From Candidatus Doudnabacteria bacterium RIFCSPHIGHO2_01_FULL_46_14 (GTDB lineage Bacteria > Patescibacteriota > Doudnabacteria > UBA920 > 2-01-FULL-46-14): 41,750 bases of DNA. The position numbers were made by a program, and so were the translations under genes. Below the pieces are notes generated by a model, which was not told the DNA's origin, did no database searches, and worked only from the letters and a program-made list of their open reading frames with translations. Positions 31,999-37,989 of the stretch are shown piece after piece (position 1 is the first letter of the stretch; each line of letters starts with the position of its first letter). The stretch is taken from contig MFEK01000003.1 in assembly GCA_001779925.1 (NCBI GenBank), forward strand, positions 1 to 41,750, written 5' to 3'.

Positions 31999-32097
31999 AT
32001 GAACCCCGTTCAATCCAAGTTAGATTTAATATCGGTTTTTCGAAGCCAGGCCGTACATCAATTTGAATCTTTTTATTATCATAACAATAAGGATTGA
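31999..32097 (+). CDS. Putative leader peptide (MNPVQSKLDLISVFRS...)
   Basis: 32 codons plus TGA. Starts with ATGAACCCCGTT, the left arm of the leader element. Its TGA at 32095-32097 lies in the right arm, 6 nt before the GTG of the next gene. That spacing allows a terminating ribosome to reinitiate directly. Third example of an MNPV-type start at such an element. Confidence 0.4.
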   Translation: MNPVQSKLDLISVFRSQAVHQFESFYYHNNKD

Positions 32098-32105
32098 AAC
32101 GGGGT
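32003..32105 (+). promoter_or_regulatory. Inverted-repeat leader element upstream of the baseplate-J-like gene
   Basis: ACCCCGTT-CAATCC pairs with GGATTGAAACGGGGT (one bulge). The right arm includes the GT of the GTG start at 32104. The outer six pairs match the 17422-17520 element but the inner arm sequence differs. Confidence 0.75.
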
Positions 32106-33369
32106 GAAAAATTTAGACATAGTTAGAAAGGACTCGCTCGGTCCGGTTAAAACGGCGCCGAAAATTTTTACTCCCAGTCCTGAGGTCCCTGCCCGGCAGG
32201 TTTTACGGCCGAGATATAAGCTTCGCGCGCTCGTTGCCGCAGTCTTTTTAATTGCATTGGTGGTTGGAGGTCTTTATATATTTTTGCCACAGGCAACTAT
32301 TACTGTAAAAGCCCGGACCGAGCCTGTGGCGCGCGATTTTGAAATCCGCGTTGATCAAAATACGATAACTGCTTCAAGCGCGGACATGACGGTGCCCGGA
32401 AAAATCATCGAGCGCGAAGTCTCCGGTCAAAAGCAATACGCCAGCACTGGTACGAGGAACATAGGCAAAACCGCTTCCGGTTTTGTTTCGATATACAATT
32501 TTTCCAAAAGCACTTTGATCCTCAAAGCACAAACCACAGTCCTGACTGCCAACGGCCGAAAATATTTTTTTACACAGGATGCGACAGGCATTCGACCCAC
32601 CGCGCGCATTGGCTTGGAGGACGAAGAAATTGATGAGACTAGTCTCGCTGCCCCGGTGCCGCTTGTGGCCGCAGCTGCTGGCGAGGAATACAACCTGCCT
32701 GCCGGCACGCGGCTAGAGATCCAAAACGAAGCTTTCGGCGCCCAGCCGCAAAAACTTTACGCGGTAGCCGGAGAGGGTATCAGCGGCGGCACTACGAGGA
32801 TAGCGAAACTCGTCACACAAAACGATCTTGACACTGCATACCAGGCGTTGGCAAGTGAACTTTTAGATCAAACTCGCGCCGAGCTGACCAAGGATGATCC
32901 TGGAGCACGGGTTCTCGACAATGCTTTTACTTCTCAGATTTTGGAGCAGCAATCGCAAACCGCGGTCGGAACCGAGACGGCCTCCTTTGAGGTGAGCGGA
33001 CGCGTGAAAATCCGCGCGCTTGCCTATGACGAAAAAGATGTGCGCAAAATAATTTTTGAAATGATAAAAAGACTTTTGCCGGAACAAAAAATTTTGCTGG
33101 AAAATAGTGCTACTGTTGATGCGAGTTTTTTGAGCCTCAGCCTTGATCAGGCAGCAGGAACTCTGAGCGCGCATTTTCAAGGAACGATTGTATACCGGCT
33201 CGATAGAGAGGAGCTCCGAGAAAAAGTTCGGGGTAAAACTACTGAGGAAATTCGTGAAATCATGCTCTCCAAGCCGGAGATTGATTCGCTTGAGGTGCAG
33301 TTTTCACCCTTTTGGGTAAAGAGCGCACCCAAGCTGCGCCCTAAGATTAAGATAGTAACGGCCGATTGA
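32104..33369 (+). CDS. Membrane-anchored baseplate-J-like protein
   Basis: 421 residues. One membrane helix (LRALVAAVFLIALVVGGLYIF, about residues 39-59) after a proline-rich cytoplasmic N-terminus, then an extracytoplasmic beta-rich region (GFVSIYNFSKSTLILKAQT, LPAGTRLEI) resembling baseplate-J-like proteins commonly seen in CPR genomes. It has a long C-terminal alpha/beta part. Exact function unknown; perhaps an envelope scaffold. The GTG start is provided by the leader inverted repeat, and the frame upstream is closed soon by stops. The ribosomal operon promoter follows within 20 nt of its stop. Confidence 0.7.
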   Translation: MKNLDIVRKDSLGPVKTAPKIFTPSPEVPARQVLRPRYKLRALVAAVFLIALVVGGLYIFLPQATITVKARTEPVARDFEIRVDQNTITASSADMTVPGKIIEREVSGQKQYASTGTRNIGKTASGFVSIYNFSKSTLILKAQTTVLTANGRKYFFTQDATGIRPTARIGLEDEEIDETSLAAPVPLVAAAAGEEYNLPAGTRLEIQNEAFGAQPQKLYAVAGEGISGGTTRIAKLVTQNDLDTAYQALASELLDQTRAELTKDDPGARVLDNAFTSQILEQQSQTAVGTETASFEVSGRVKIRALAYDEKDVRKIIFEMIKRLLPEQKILLENSATVDASFLSLSLDQAAGTLSAHFQGTIVYRLDREELREKVRGKTTEEIREIMLSKPEIDSLEVQFSPFWVKSAPKLRPKIKIVTAD

Positions 33370-33384
33370 CCTGGGGGCATGGTC

Positions 33385-33413
33385 TTGACTTTGGGGCGGA
33401 TTGGCGTTATTAT
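33385..33413 (+). promoter_or_regulatory. Sigma70-type promoter of the infA-ribosomal operon
   Basis: TTGACT (33385-33390), exactly 17 nt, TATTAT (33408-33413). Start expected near 33420, giving an infA leader of about 24 nt. Confidence 0.8.
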
Positions 33414-33443
33414 TTTATTTACAAACTACATAAGACCTAAAAA

Positions 33444-33740
33444 TTGCTAAATCAAGCGGTTTCTCAAGACTCCGGGCAGAATGCAGGAAGTAATAATAGA
33501 GATATAATCGAGCTTGAGGGGAAAGTTGTAGAAGCTTTACCCAATGCTGTTTTTCGCGTGAAAATTGATCTGCCTGACCGGCAAGCAGGTGCTGGCAAGC
33601 CTGATTCAAACCAGGAAATCCTGGCGCACATCTCCGGAAAACTGCGCATCAACCGCATTCGCGTCCTACCAGGCGACAGGGTCAGGATTGAATTGACGCC
33701 TTACGATTTGACCAGGGGAAGAATCACGAGGCGATTGTAG
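33444..33740 (+). CDS. infA: Translation initiation factor IF-1 with an insertion
   Basis: 98 residues, against about 72 in most bacteria. OB fold that occupies the ribosomal A site during initiation. Conserved parts: [56 protein letters not shown]. Residues about 42-57 ([16 protein letters not shown]) are an insertion in the loop where others read ENGH; the DNA has repeated GGCAAGC and CTGCCTG units. About 17 extra residues lie at the N-terminus. The TTG start at 33444 is the only usable one in frame after the promoter. First gene of the operon. Confidence 0.93.
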   Translation: MLNQAVSQDSGQNAGSNNRDIIELEGKVVEALPNAVFRVKIDLPDRQAGAGKPDSNQEILAHISGKLRINRIRVLPGDRVRIELTPYDLTRGRITRRL

Positions 33741-33756
33741 TTTTCGAATAACTGAT

Positions 33757-33803
33757 AATTACGAATGTACGAATGATTCGTACATTGGTATACATTCGTA
33801 ATT
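33757..33803 (+). repeat. Compound palindrome between infA and rpmJ
   Basis: AATTACGAATGT (33757-33768) pairs with ACATTCGTAATT (33792-33803). An inner TGTACGAAT/ATTCGTACA hairpin shares bases with it, so two folds are possible. Confidence 0.75.
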
Positions 33804-33815
33804 CGTAAAGCTATT

Positions 33816-33929
33816 ATGAAGGTTCGGGCCTCAGCGAAAAAAATGTGCCAGAAATGCAAGATTGTCCGCCGCAAAGGACGCATCTTTGTGATCTGCGATA
33901 ACCCCAAGCATAAACAGCGCCAGGGCTAA
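33816..33929 (+). CDS. rpmJ: 50S ribosomal protein L36
   Basis: 37 residues ([20 protein letters not shown]...), standard length. Zinc ligands CQKC and CDNPKH are intact. Placed between infA and rpsM as in most bacteria. No SD; the ATG follows the compound palindrome by 12 nt. Confidence 0.95.
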   Translation: MKVRASAKKMCQKCKIVRRKGRIFVICDNPKHKQRQG

Positions 33930-33960
33930 TTCATAATTTATTACTGATAACTGATAACAA

Positions 33961-34356
33961 ATGGCAACAGTCAGAATAGCCGGGGTAACTCTACCGGCGC
34001 AGAAAAGAATAGAAGCCGCTCTGCCGATTTTGTACGGCGTGGGTTTTCCGCGTGCCCGACAGATTCTCACTGCTGTCAAAGTCAGCCCTGATAAACGAAC
34101 CGGAGAACTCACAGAAGCGGAAGTATCAAAGCTCAAAGAATATATTGAATCAAGTTTCAAAGTCGAAGGGGCGCTCAGACAAGAAGTCTCGCAGAATATC
34201 AAGCGTCTCAAAGAGATCGGCAATTATCGCGGCGTGAGGCATATCCGCGGCCTTCCGGTCCGCGGCCAGCGTACCAAAACCAATTCGCGGACAGTGCGAG
34301 GCAATGTTCGCAGGACAGCCGGTTCTGGTCGCAAGTCGTCTTCGGAGAAAACCTAA
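33961..34356 (+). CDS. rpsM: 30S ribosomal protein S13
   Basis: 131 residues. Contacts the head of the 30S subunit and the P-site tRNA. Begins [17 protein letters not shown]; contains [19 protein letters not shown], the conserved C-terminal motif, and an SSSEKT tail. The spacer before it is CTGATAACTGATAACAA with no SD. Confidence 0.96.
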   Translation: MATVRIAGVTLPAQKRIEAALPILYGVGFPRARQILTAVKVSPDKRTGELTEAEVSKLKEYIESSFKVEGALRQEVSQNIKRLKEIGNYRGVRHIRGLPVRGQRTKTNSRTVRGNVRRTAGSGRKSSSEKT

Positions 34357-34392
34357 GGATATTTATAACAAGTAACAGATAACGAATAACAA

Positions 34393-34848
34393 ATGGGAGA
34401 GCAGAAGGTCAAGACAATCGAAGGTGAAGCGGGCAAGCAGGGTGAGCTGTCAGGAAAATCGGCCCAAGGCCGATCCGCCCGGGGCGGAAAATCCAAGCGC
34501 AAGGTTCCGCGTGGCAAGATTTATATTCAGTCGACCTATAACAACACCATTATCACTGTGACGGACGAAAAAGGCCAGGTCATCGGATGGGGGACCTCCG
34601 GTTTAACCGGATTTAAGGGTAGTAAAAAATCTACGCCTTACGCAGCCCAGCGTACCATGGAAGAGACCATGGAAAAACTGAAAAATGTTGGCCTGACAGA
34701 AGTGGACGTACTAGTGCGCGGGATTGGCAGCGGCCGTGAGGCAGCAGTGCGTGCTTTGCAAAATACGAATATTGCAGTTTTATCCATCCGGGACATGACG
34801 CCGATCAGGCATGGCGGAGTGCGCCCCAAAAAAGTCAGACGGGTATAG
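34393..34848 (+). CDS. rpsK: 30S ribosomal protein S11 with a repeat in its N-terminal tail
   Basis: 151 residues, about 20 longer than usual. Forms the 30S platform near the mRNA exit. Conserved core from VPRGKIYIQSTYNNTIITVT to GGVRPKKVRRV. Residues about 23-33 (AQGRSARGGK) come from the 33-bp repeat shared with alaS and lie in the basic, flexible N-terminal extension. The spacer before it is TAACAAGTAACAGATAACG-type, without SD. Confidence 0.96.
   Translation: MGEQKVKTIEGEAGKQGELSGKSAQGRSARGGKSKRKVPRGKIYIQSTYNNTIITVTDEKGQVIGWGTSGLTGFKGSKKSTPYAAQRTMEETMEKLKNVGLTEVDVLVRGIGSGREAAVRALQNTNIAVLSIRDMTPIRHGGVRPKKVRRV
34459..34491 (+). repeat. 33-bp double-hairpin repeat in rpsK
   Basis: Matches 28404-28436 at 31 of 33 positions; both differences are in the loop of the second hairpin (CCGCC-CG-GGGCGG). 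Confidence 0.92.
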
Positions 34849-34898
34849 CGCTGACGCGAACTCATAACTTATAATTCATAACTGATAACCAATAACAG

Positions 34899-35504
34899 AT
34901 GAGGAACACCGGACCAAAAACTCGAAAAGCCAGACGCATCGGCGAACCCCTGCGCGACAAGGACGCGAAATACATGGTGAAGCGCGCTTATCCGCCGGGC
35001 ATGCACGGGCAAAACCGCGCCCGTCTTTCTGAATTTGCCATCCATCATCGCGAAAAACAGAAGGCCAAATGGATTTACGATCTTTCGGAACGGCAATTTT
35101 CCAGATACGTCCATGATGCGGCTCGCAAAAGAGCCACGACCGGCGATACGCTTTTGCAATTCCTAGAGTCCCGTCTCGACAACGTGGTTTATCGTCTGGG
35201 TCTTGCCGCTTCGCGGGCCCAAGGAAGGCAAATCGTGGGACATGGATTTATCACGGTGGACAGCAAAAAGGTCAACATTCCTTCATTCCAGGTTTCGGTA
35301 GGCTCGACTATTGAAATCAATCCGGCAAAGCGTGATTCGAAATATGTTGAGCGTTTGCAGACTGCGATCAAAGAATACAAACCTCAGGAATGGCTCGAGT
35401 TGGATGCCAAGAACCTCAAAGGACGCGTGCTTTCGAAACCAACCCCGCAGATGAGCGGCTCCACCATTCAAATGGATTTGATTGTTGAGCATTACAATCG
35501 CTAA
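34899..35504 (+). CDS. rpsD: 30S ribosomal protein S4
   Basis: 201 residues. Primary 16S rRNA binder and early assembly protein. The S4 RNA-binding domain is seen as LESRLDNVVYRLGLAASRAQGRQIVGHGFITVDSKKV. There is no N-terminal zinc Cys cluster (the zinc-free form). Preceded by an AT-rich ACTGATAACCAATAACAG spacer with no SD. Confidence 0.96.
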   Translation: MRNTGPKTRKARRIGEPLRDKDAKYMVKRAYPPGMHGQNRARLSEFAIHHREKQKAKWIYDLSERQFSRYVHDAARKRATTGDTLLQFLESRLDNVVYRLGLAASRAQGRQIVGHGFITVDSKKVNIPSFQVSVGSTIEINPAKRDSKYVERLQTAIKEYKPQEWLELDAKNLKGRVLSKPTPQMSGSTIQMDLIVEHYNR

Positions 35505-35537
35505 CGCGAATTTAAATTATAATTGATAACAAATAAT

Positions 35538-36485
35538 ATGACGCAGGGCAACATTCCATTACCAAGTAAAGTTTATTTTGCAAAAGACGAAGCCGCCAAA
35601 TCGGTTGTTGTCATTGAGCCGTTATATCCCGGGTACGGAGTTACTGTAGGCAATGCGCTTCGGCGCGTCCTGCTATCCAGTCTCCCCGGTGCAGCGGTTA
35701 CCGCCGTCAAAATCAAGGGCGTTGACCACGAATTTTCTACCATCCAGAATGTCAGTGACGACGTAGTTGATATTATTCTCAATCTCAAACAGCTGAGGCT
35801 GAAACTTAATTCGGAAGAGCCGGTGCGCCTGACTGTGAGCGCAAAGGGACAAAAAGAGGTCCTGGCGGGACATATCAAGCCTGATTCGCGTGTAGAAATC
35901 ATGAATCCTGATCTGGTGATTGCCACTCTCGATAACAAAAGCTCGGATTTTGGCATGGAGCTGGTTGTGGAAAAGGGTCTTGGTTATGTGCCGGTGGAAA
36001 TGCGTGAGGCCCAAAAGCAGGAAATCGGGATGATTTCTGTAGATGCGATTTTTACACCGATCCGCAATGTAAATTTTGAAGTGCAAAACGTTCGTGTCGG
36101 CCAAATTACCAATTTTGATAAACTCACTATTACCATGGAAACTGACGGCACGATTACCGGCCGCCAGGCCATGGATATTGCTTCTCAGATTTTGGTTGAT
36201 CATTTCACCCTTTTGAAAACCTCGGAGGCCGGGCATGAGATCAAACCCGAGGCTATAGTCGCAGAACCGGAGGTAATCGACAGCACGGAGAGTTCAAAAA
36301 CTGAAATCGCGCCAACACCAGGATTGGAGTCACTCGGCCTTTCGAACCGCGCGCAAAACGCGCTCCTGCGCAATAATATCAGTAGTGTGGAACAGCTGCA
36401 GGGACTCGACCGTGAGGGCTTGTCGCGCCTCGAAGGCCTCGGCGAGAAATCCATTGAAGAAATTCTTAAAGCTATCGGCAAGTAG
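35538..36485 (+). CDS. rpoA: RNA polymerase alpha subunit
   Basis: 315 residues from ATG 35538; a TTG 15 bases earlier is unlikely. N-terminal assembly domain (VEPLYPGYGVTVGNALRRVLLSSLPG, EFSTIQNVSDDVVDIILNLK), acidic linker, and C-terminal DNA-binding domain (LESLGLSNRAQNALLRNN, LEGLGEKSIEEILKAIGK) with the helix-hairpin-helix elements. Assembles beta and beta prime and contacts activators. No repeat insertion. Spacer ATAATTGATAACAAATAAT, no SD. Confidence 0.97.
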   Translation: MTQGNIPLPSKVYFAKDEAAKSVVVIEPLYPGYGVTVGNALRRVLLSSLPGAAVTAVKIKGVDHEFSTIQNVSDDVVDIILNLKQLRLKLNSEEPVRLTVSAKGQKEVLAGHIKPDSRVEIMNPDLVIATLDNKSSDFGMELVVEKGLGYVPVEMREAQKQEIGMISVDAIFTPIRNVNFEVQNVRVGQITNFDKLTITMETDGTITGRQAMDIASQILVDHFTLLKTSEAGHEIKPEAIVAEPEVIDSTESSKTEIAPTPGLESLGLSNRAQNALLRNNISSVEQLQGLDREGLSRLEGLGEKSIEEILKAIGK

Positions 36486-36542
36486 TTTGTAGCTAGTAGA
36501 CAGTAGAAACCTGTCGAAGGCTATCAGTTATCAGCGACAATT

Positions 36543-36887
36543 ATGAGACATCGAAACAAGCGACATCTCAGAGGAGACAAAGACAGACGGAGATCCGAGT
36601 TGAGAGCTTTGGCGACCTCCGTGATTCTTTATGAACGCATTGCTACGACCAAAGCACGGGCCAAAATAACCAAATCAGCCGTAGAAAAAATGATCACTCG
36701 CGGAAAGAAAGGCGGACTTCCTGCGATCCGGATTCTCAGAGCTGACCTGCCGCTTAACGCTGTAAAAAAGGTTATGGAAGTCTACGCTCCTCGGTATCAG
36801 AGCCGGCCCGGCGGCTACACGAGAATGATTCATGCAGGCCGTTACAAAGACGGTACGGCCAAGGTGCTATTGGAGTTTGTAAAATGA
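36543..36887 (+). CDS. rplQ: 50S ribosomal protein L17
   Basis: 114 residues, normal length. Starts MRHRNKRHLRGDKDRRRSELRALATSVILYERI. Its TGA overlaps the ATG of a short leader ORF (sequence ATGA). Upstream spacer contains TATCAGTTATCAG, the reverse complement of the spacer motif before rpsM. Confidence 0.95.
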   Translation: MRHRNKRHLRGDKDRRRSELRALATSVILYERIATTKARAKITKSAVEKMITRGKKGGLPAIRILRADLPLNAVKKVMEVYAPRYQSRPGGYTRMIHAGRYKDGTAKVLLEFVK

Positions 36888-36928
36888 ACCCGCCAAAATT
36901 TTCGGCGGTAAGATTTCAAGATTTATGA
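36884..36928 (+). CDS. Putative leader peptide MNPPKFSAVRFQDL
   Basis: 14 codons plus TGA. Its ATG overlaps the L17 stop as ATGA, so ribosomes finishing L17 could restart here. Its codons contain the left arm of the 36888-36955 inverted repeat. Unproven, but parallel to the MNPV-type leader ORFs. Confidence 0.35.
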   Translation: MNPPKFSAVRFQDL

Positions 36929-36955
36929 TAATTACACTTAAAAATTTAGGCGGGT
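36888..36955 (+). promoter_or_regulatory. Inverted-repeat leader element between rplQ and rplM
   Basis: ACCCGCCAAAATTTT (36888-36902) pairs with AAAATTTAGGCGGGT (36941-36955), one mismatch. The right arm ends 2 nt before the L13 ATG and holds its only SD-like bases (GGCGGG). Confidence 0.8.
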
Positions 36956-36957
36956 AA

Positions 36958-37374
36958 ATGACCACAACCCTAGTCAAAGTCAAAGAAATAAAGCGCAATT
37001 GGCATGAGATGGATGCTAGTCGCATAACCCTGGGTCGTTTGGCCACCGAAGCCGCACGCTTCCTCTCAGGCAAACACAAGCCGAGCTACACTCCGCATCT
37101 TGACGGCGGTGATTTCGTGGTCATTACTAACATTGAAAAAATCAAATTGACCGGTCGCAAGCTTTTGCAGAAAGAGTATTTTCATTATTCAGGTTACCCG
37201 GGCGGCCTCAAGCGCCGACCGATCAAGAATGTGATCGAGAAGTCCCCGGAAAAAGTAATCTACCGAGCGGTTCGTGGGATGCTGGCCACCAATCGTTTGC
37301 GTGCAAAGCGTTTGAAGCGTTTGAAATTGGTTAAGGGAACAGCGCACAATTTTAAGATAGATAAGAAAATTTGA
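36958..37374 (+). CDS. rplM: 50S ribosomal protein L13
   Basis: 138 residues, early 50S assembly protein. Contains RNWHEMDASRITLGRLATEAA, FVVITNIEKIKLTGRKL, YPGGLKR and AVRGMLATNRL. Start ATG 36958 is 2 nt after the right arm of the leader inverted repeat. Cotranscribed with rpsI, as is usual. Confidence 0.95.
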   Translation: MTTTLVKVKEIKRNWHEMDASRITLGRLATEAARFLSGKHKPSYTPHLDGGDFVVITNIEKIKLTGRKLLQKEYFHYSGYPGGLKRRPIKNVIEKSPEKVIYRAVRGMLATNRLRAKRLKRLKLVKGTAHNFKIDKKI

Positions 37375-37478
37375 TTCACCCGCCAAAATTTTGCAGAAGT
37401 ATTTATAATTATGGTAAATTGAGAAAAAGGATAATAAAGAAAATGAGAAGAACAATTAGTAAAAATTTAGGTGGGTAA
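37371..37478 (+). CDS. Putative leader peptide starting MIHPPKFCRS
   Basis: 35 codons from a TTG at 37371 that overlaps the L13 stop, ending NLGG with TAA at 37476-37478, one base before the S9 ATG. Strongly basic middle part. The start codon is weak, so translation is uncertain, but the ORF spans the whole inverted-repeat element. Confidence 0.3.
   Translation: MIHPPKFCRSIYNYGKLRKRIIKKMRRTISKNLGG
37378..37476 (+). promoter_or_regulatory. Inverted-repeat leader element between rplM and rpsI
   Basis: ACCCGCCAAAATTTT (37378-37392) pairs with AAAATTTAGGTGGGT (37462-37476). The left arm is identical to that of the rplQ-rplM element. It ends 3 nt before the S9 ATG. Confidence 0.8.
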
Positions 37479-37479
37479 A

Positions 37480-37908
37480 ATGGAAAAGAAAGCAACTAGT
37501 CCAAAAAAACAGCATAAAGAAAAATATTTTTTCGCCGTTGGACGGCGAAAGACCGCGCAGGCCCGAGTAAAGCTTTTTGCCGAGGGTAAAGGCGAGATCA
37601 CGGTAAATCAACGGACGTTTGAATCGTATTTCCCGACTTTTGGCCTGCAGAAAATGGCACAGGATCCGCTGACTGTTCTGGGGCTTGAAAAAAAGATGAA
37701 TGCCATCGTTACAACTGCCGGCGGCGGGGTGGGCGCACAGGCCAAAGCCACAAGCCTCGGCATTGCCAGAGCATTGATTTTGATTGATCCGACGTACCGT
37801 ACTGTCCTCAAAAAAGACGGATTTCTCAAACGCGACGACCGAAAAAAAGAACGAAAAAAACCAGGTCTCAAGCGGGCTCGCCGACGGCCGCAGTGGCAGA
37901 AAAGATAA
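37480..37908 (+). CDS. rpsI: 30S ribosomal protein S9
   Basis: 142 residues from ATG 37480; a GTG at 37471 lies inside the leader element and is less likely. Core YFFAVGRRKTAQARVKLFAEGKGEITVN, and GGGVGAQAKATSLGIARAL. C-terminal KKPGLKRARRRPQWQKR, the basic tail that reaches P-site tRNA. Last gene of the operon, followed by a palindrome that can act as terminator. Confidence 0.95.
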   Translation: MEKKATSPKKQHKEKYFFAVGRRKTAQARVKLFAEGKGEITVNQRTFESYFPTFGLQKMAQDPLTVLGLEKKMNAIVTTAGGGVGAQAKATSLGIARALILIDPTYRTVLKKDGFLKRDDRKKERKKPGLKRARRRPQWQKR

Positions 37909-37944
37909 TTATTCAGCCTTTTTGGCTACCTTCCTCTTGGCAGG

Positions 37945-37972
37945 AAACACCTCAACCGCGGTTGAGGTGTTT
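37945..37972. terminator. 28-bp perfect palindrome, probable operon terminator
   Basis: AAACACCTCAACCG followed directly by its reverse complement, then TGTTG. It lies between rpsI and the polX promoter. T content after the stem is modest. Confidence 0.65.
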
Positions 37973-37977
37973 TGTTG

Positions 37978-37983
37978 TATAAT
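37978..37983 (+). promoter_or_regulatory. -10 box for leaderless polX
   Basis: TATAAT ends 6 nt before the ATG at 37990. Confidence 0.7.
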
Positions 37984-37989
37984 AAATCT

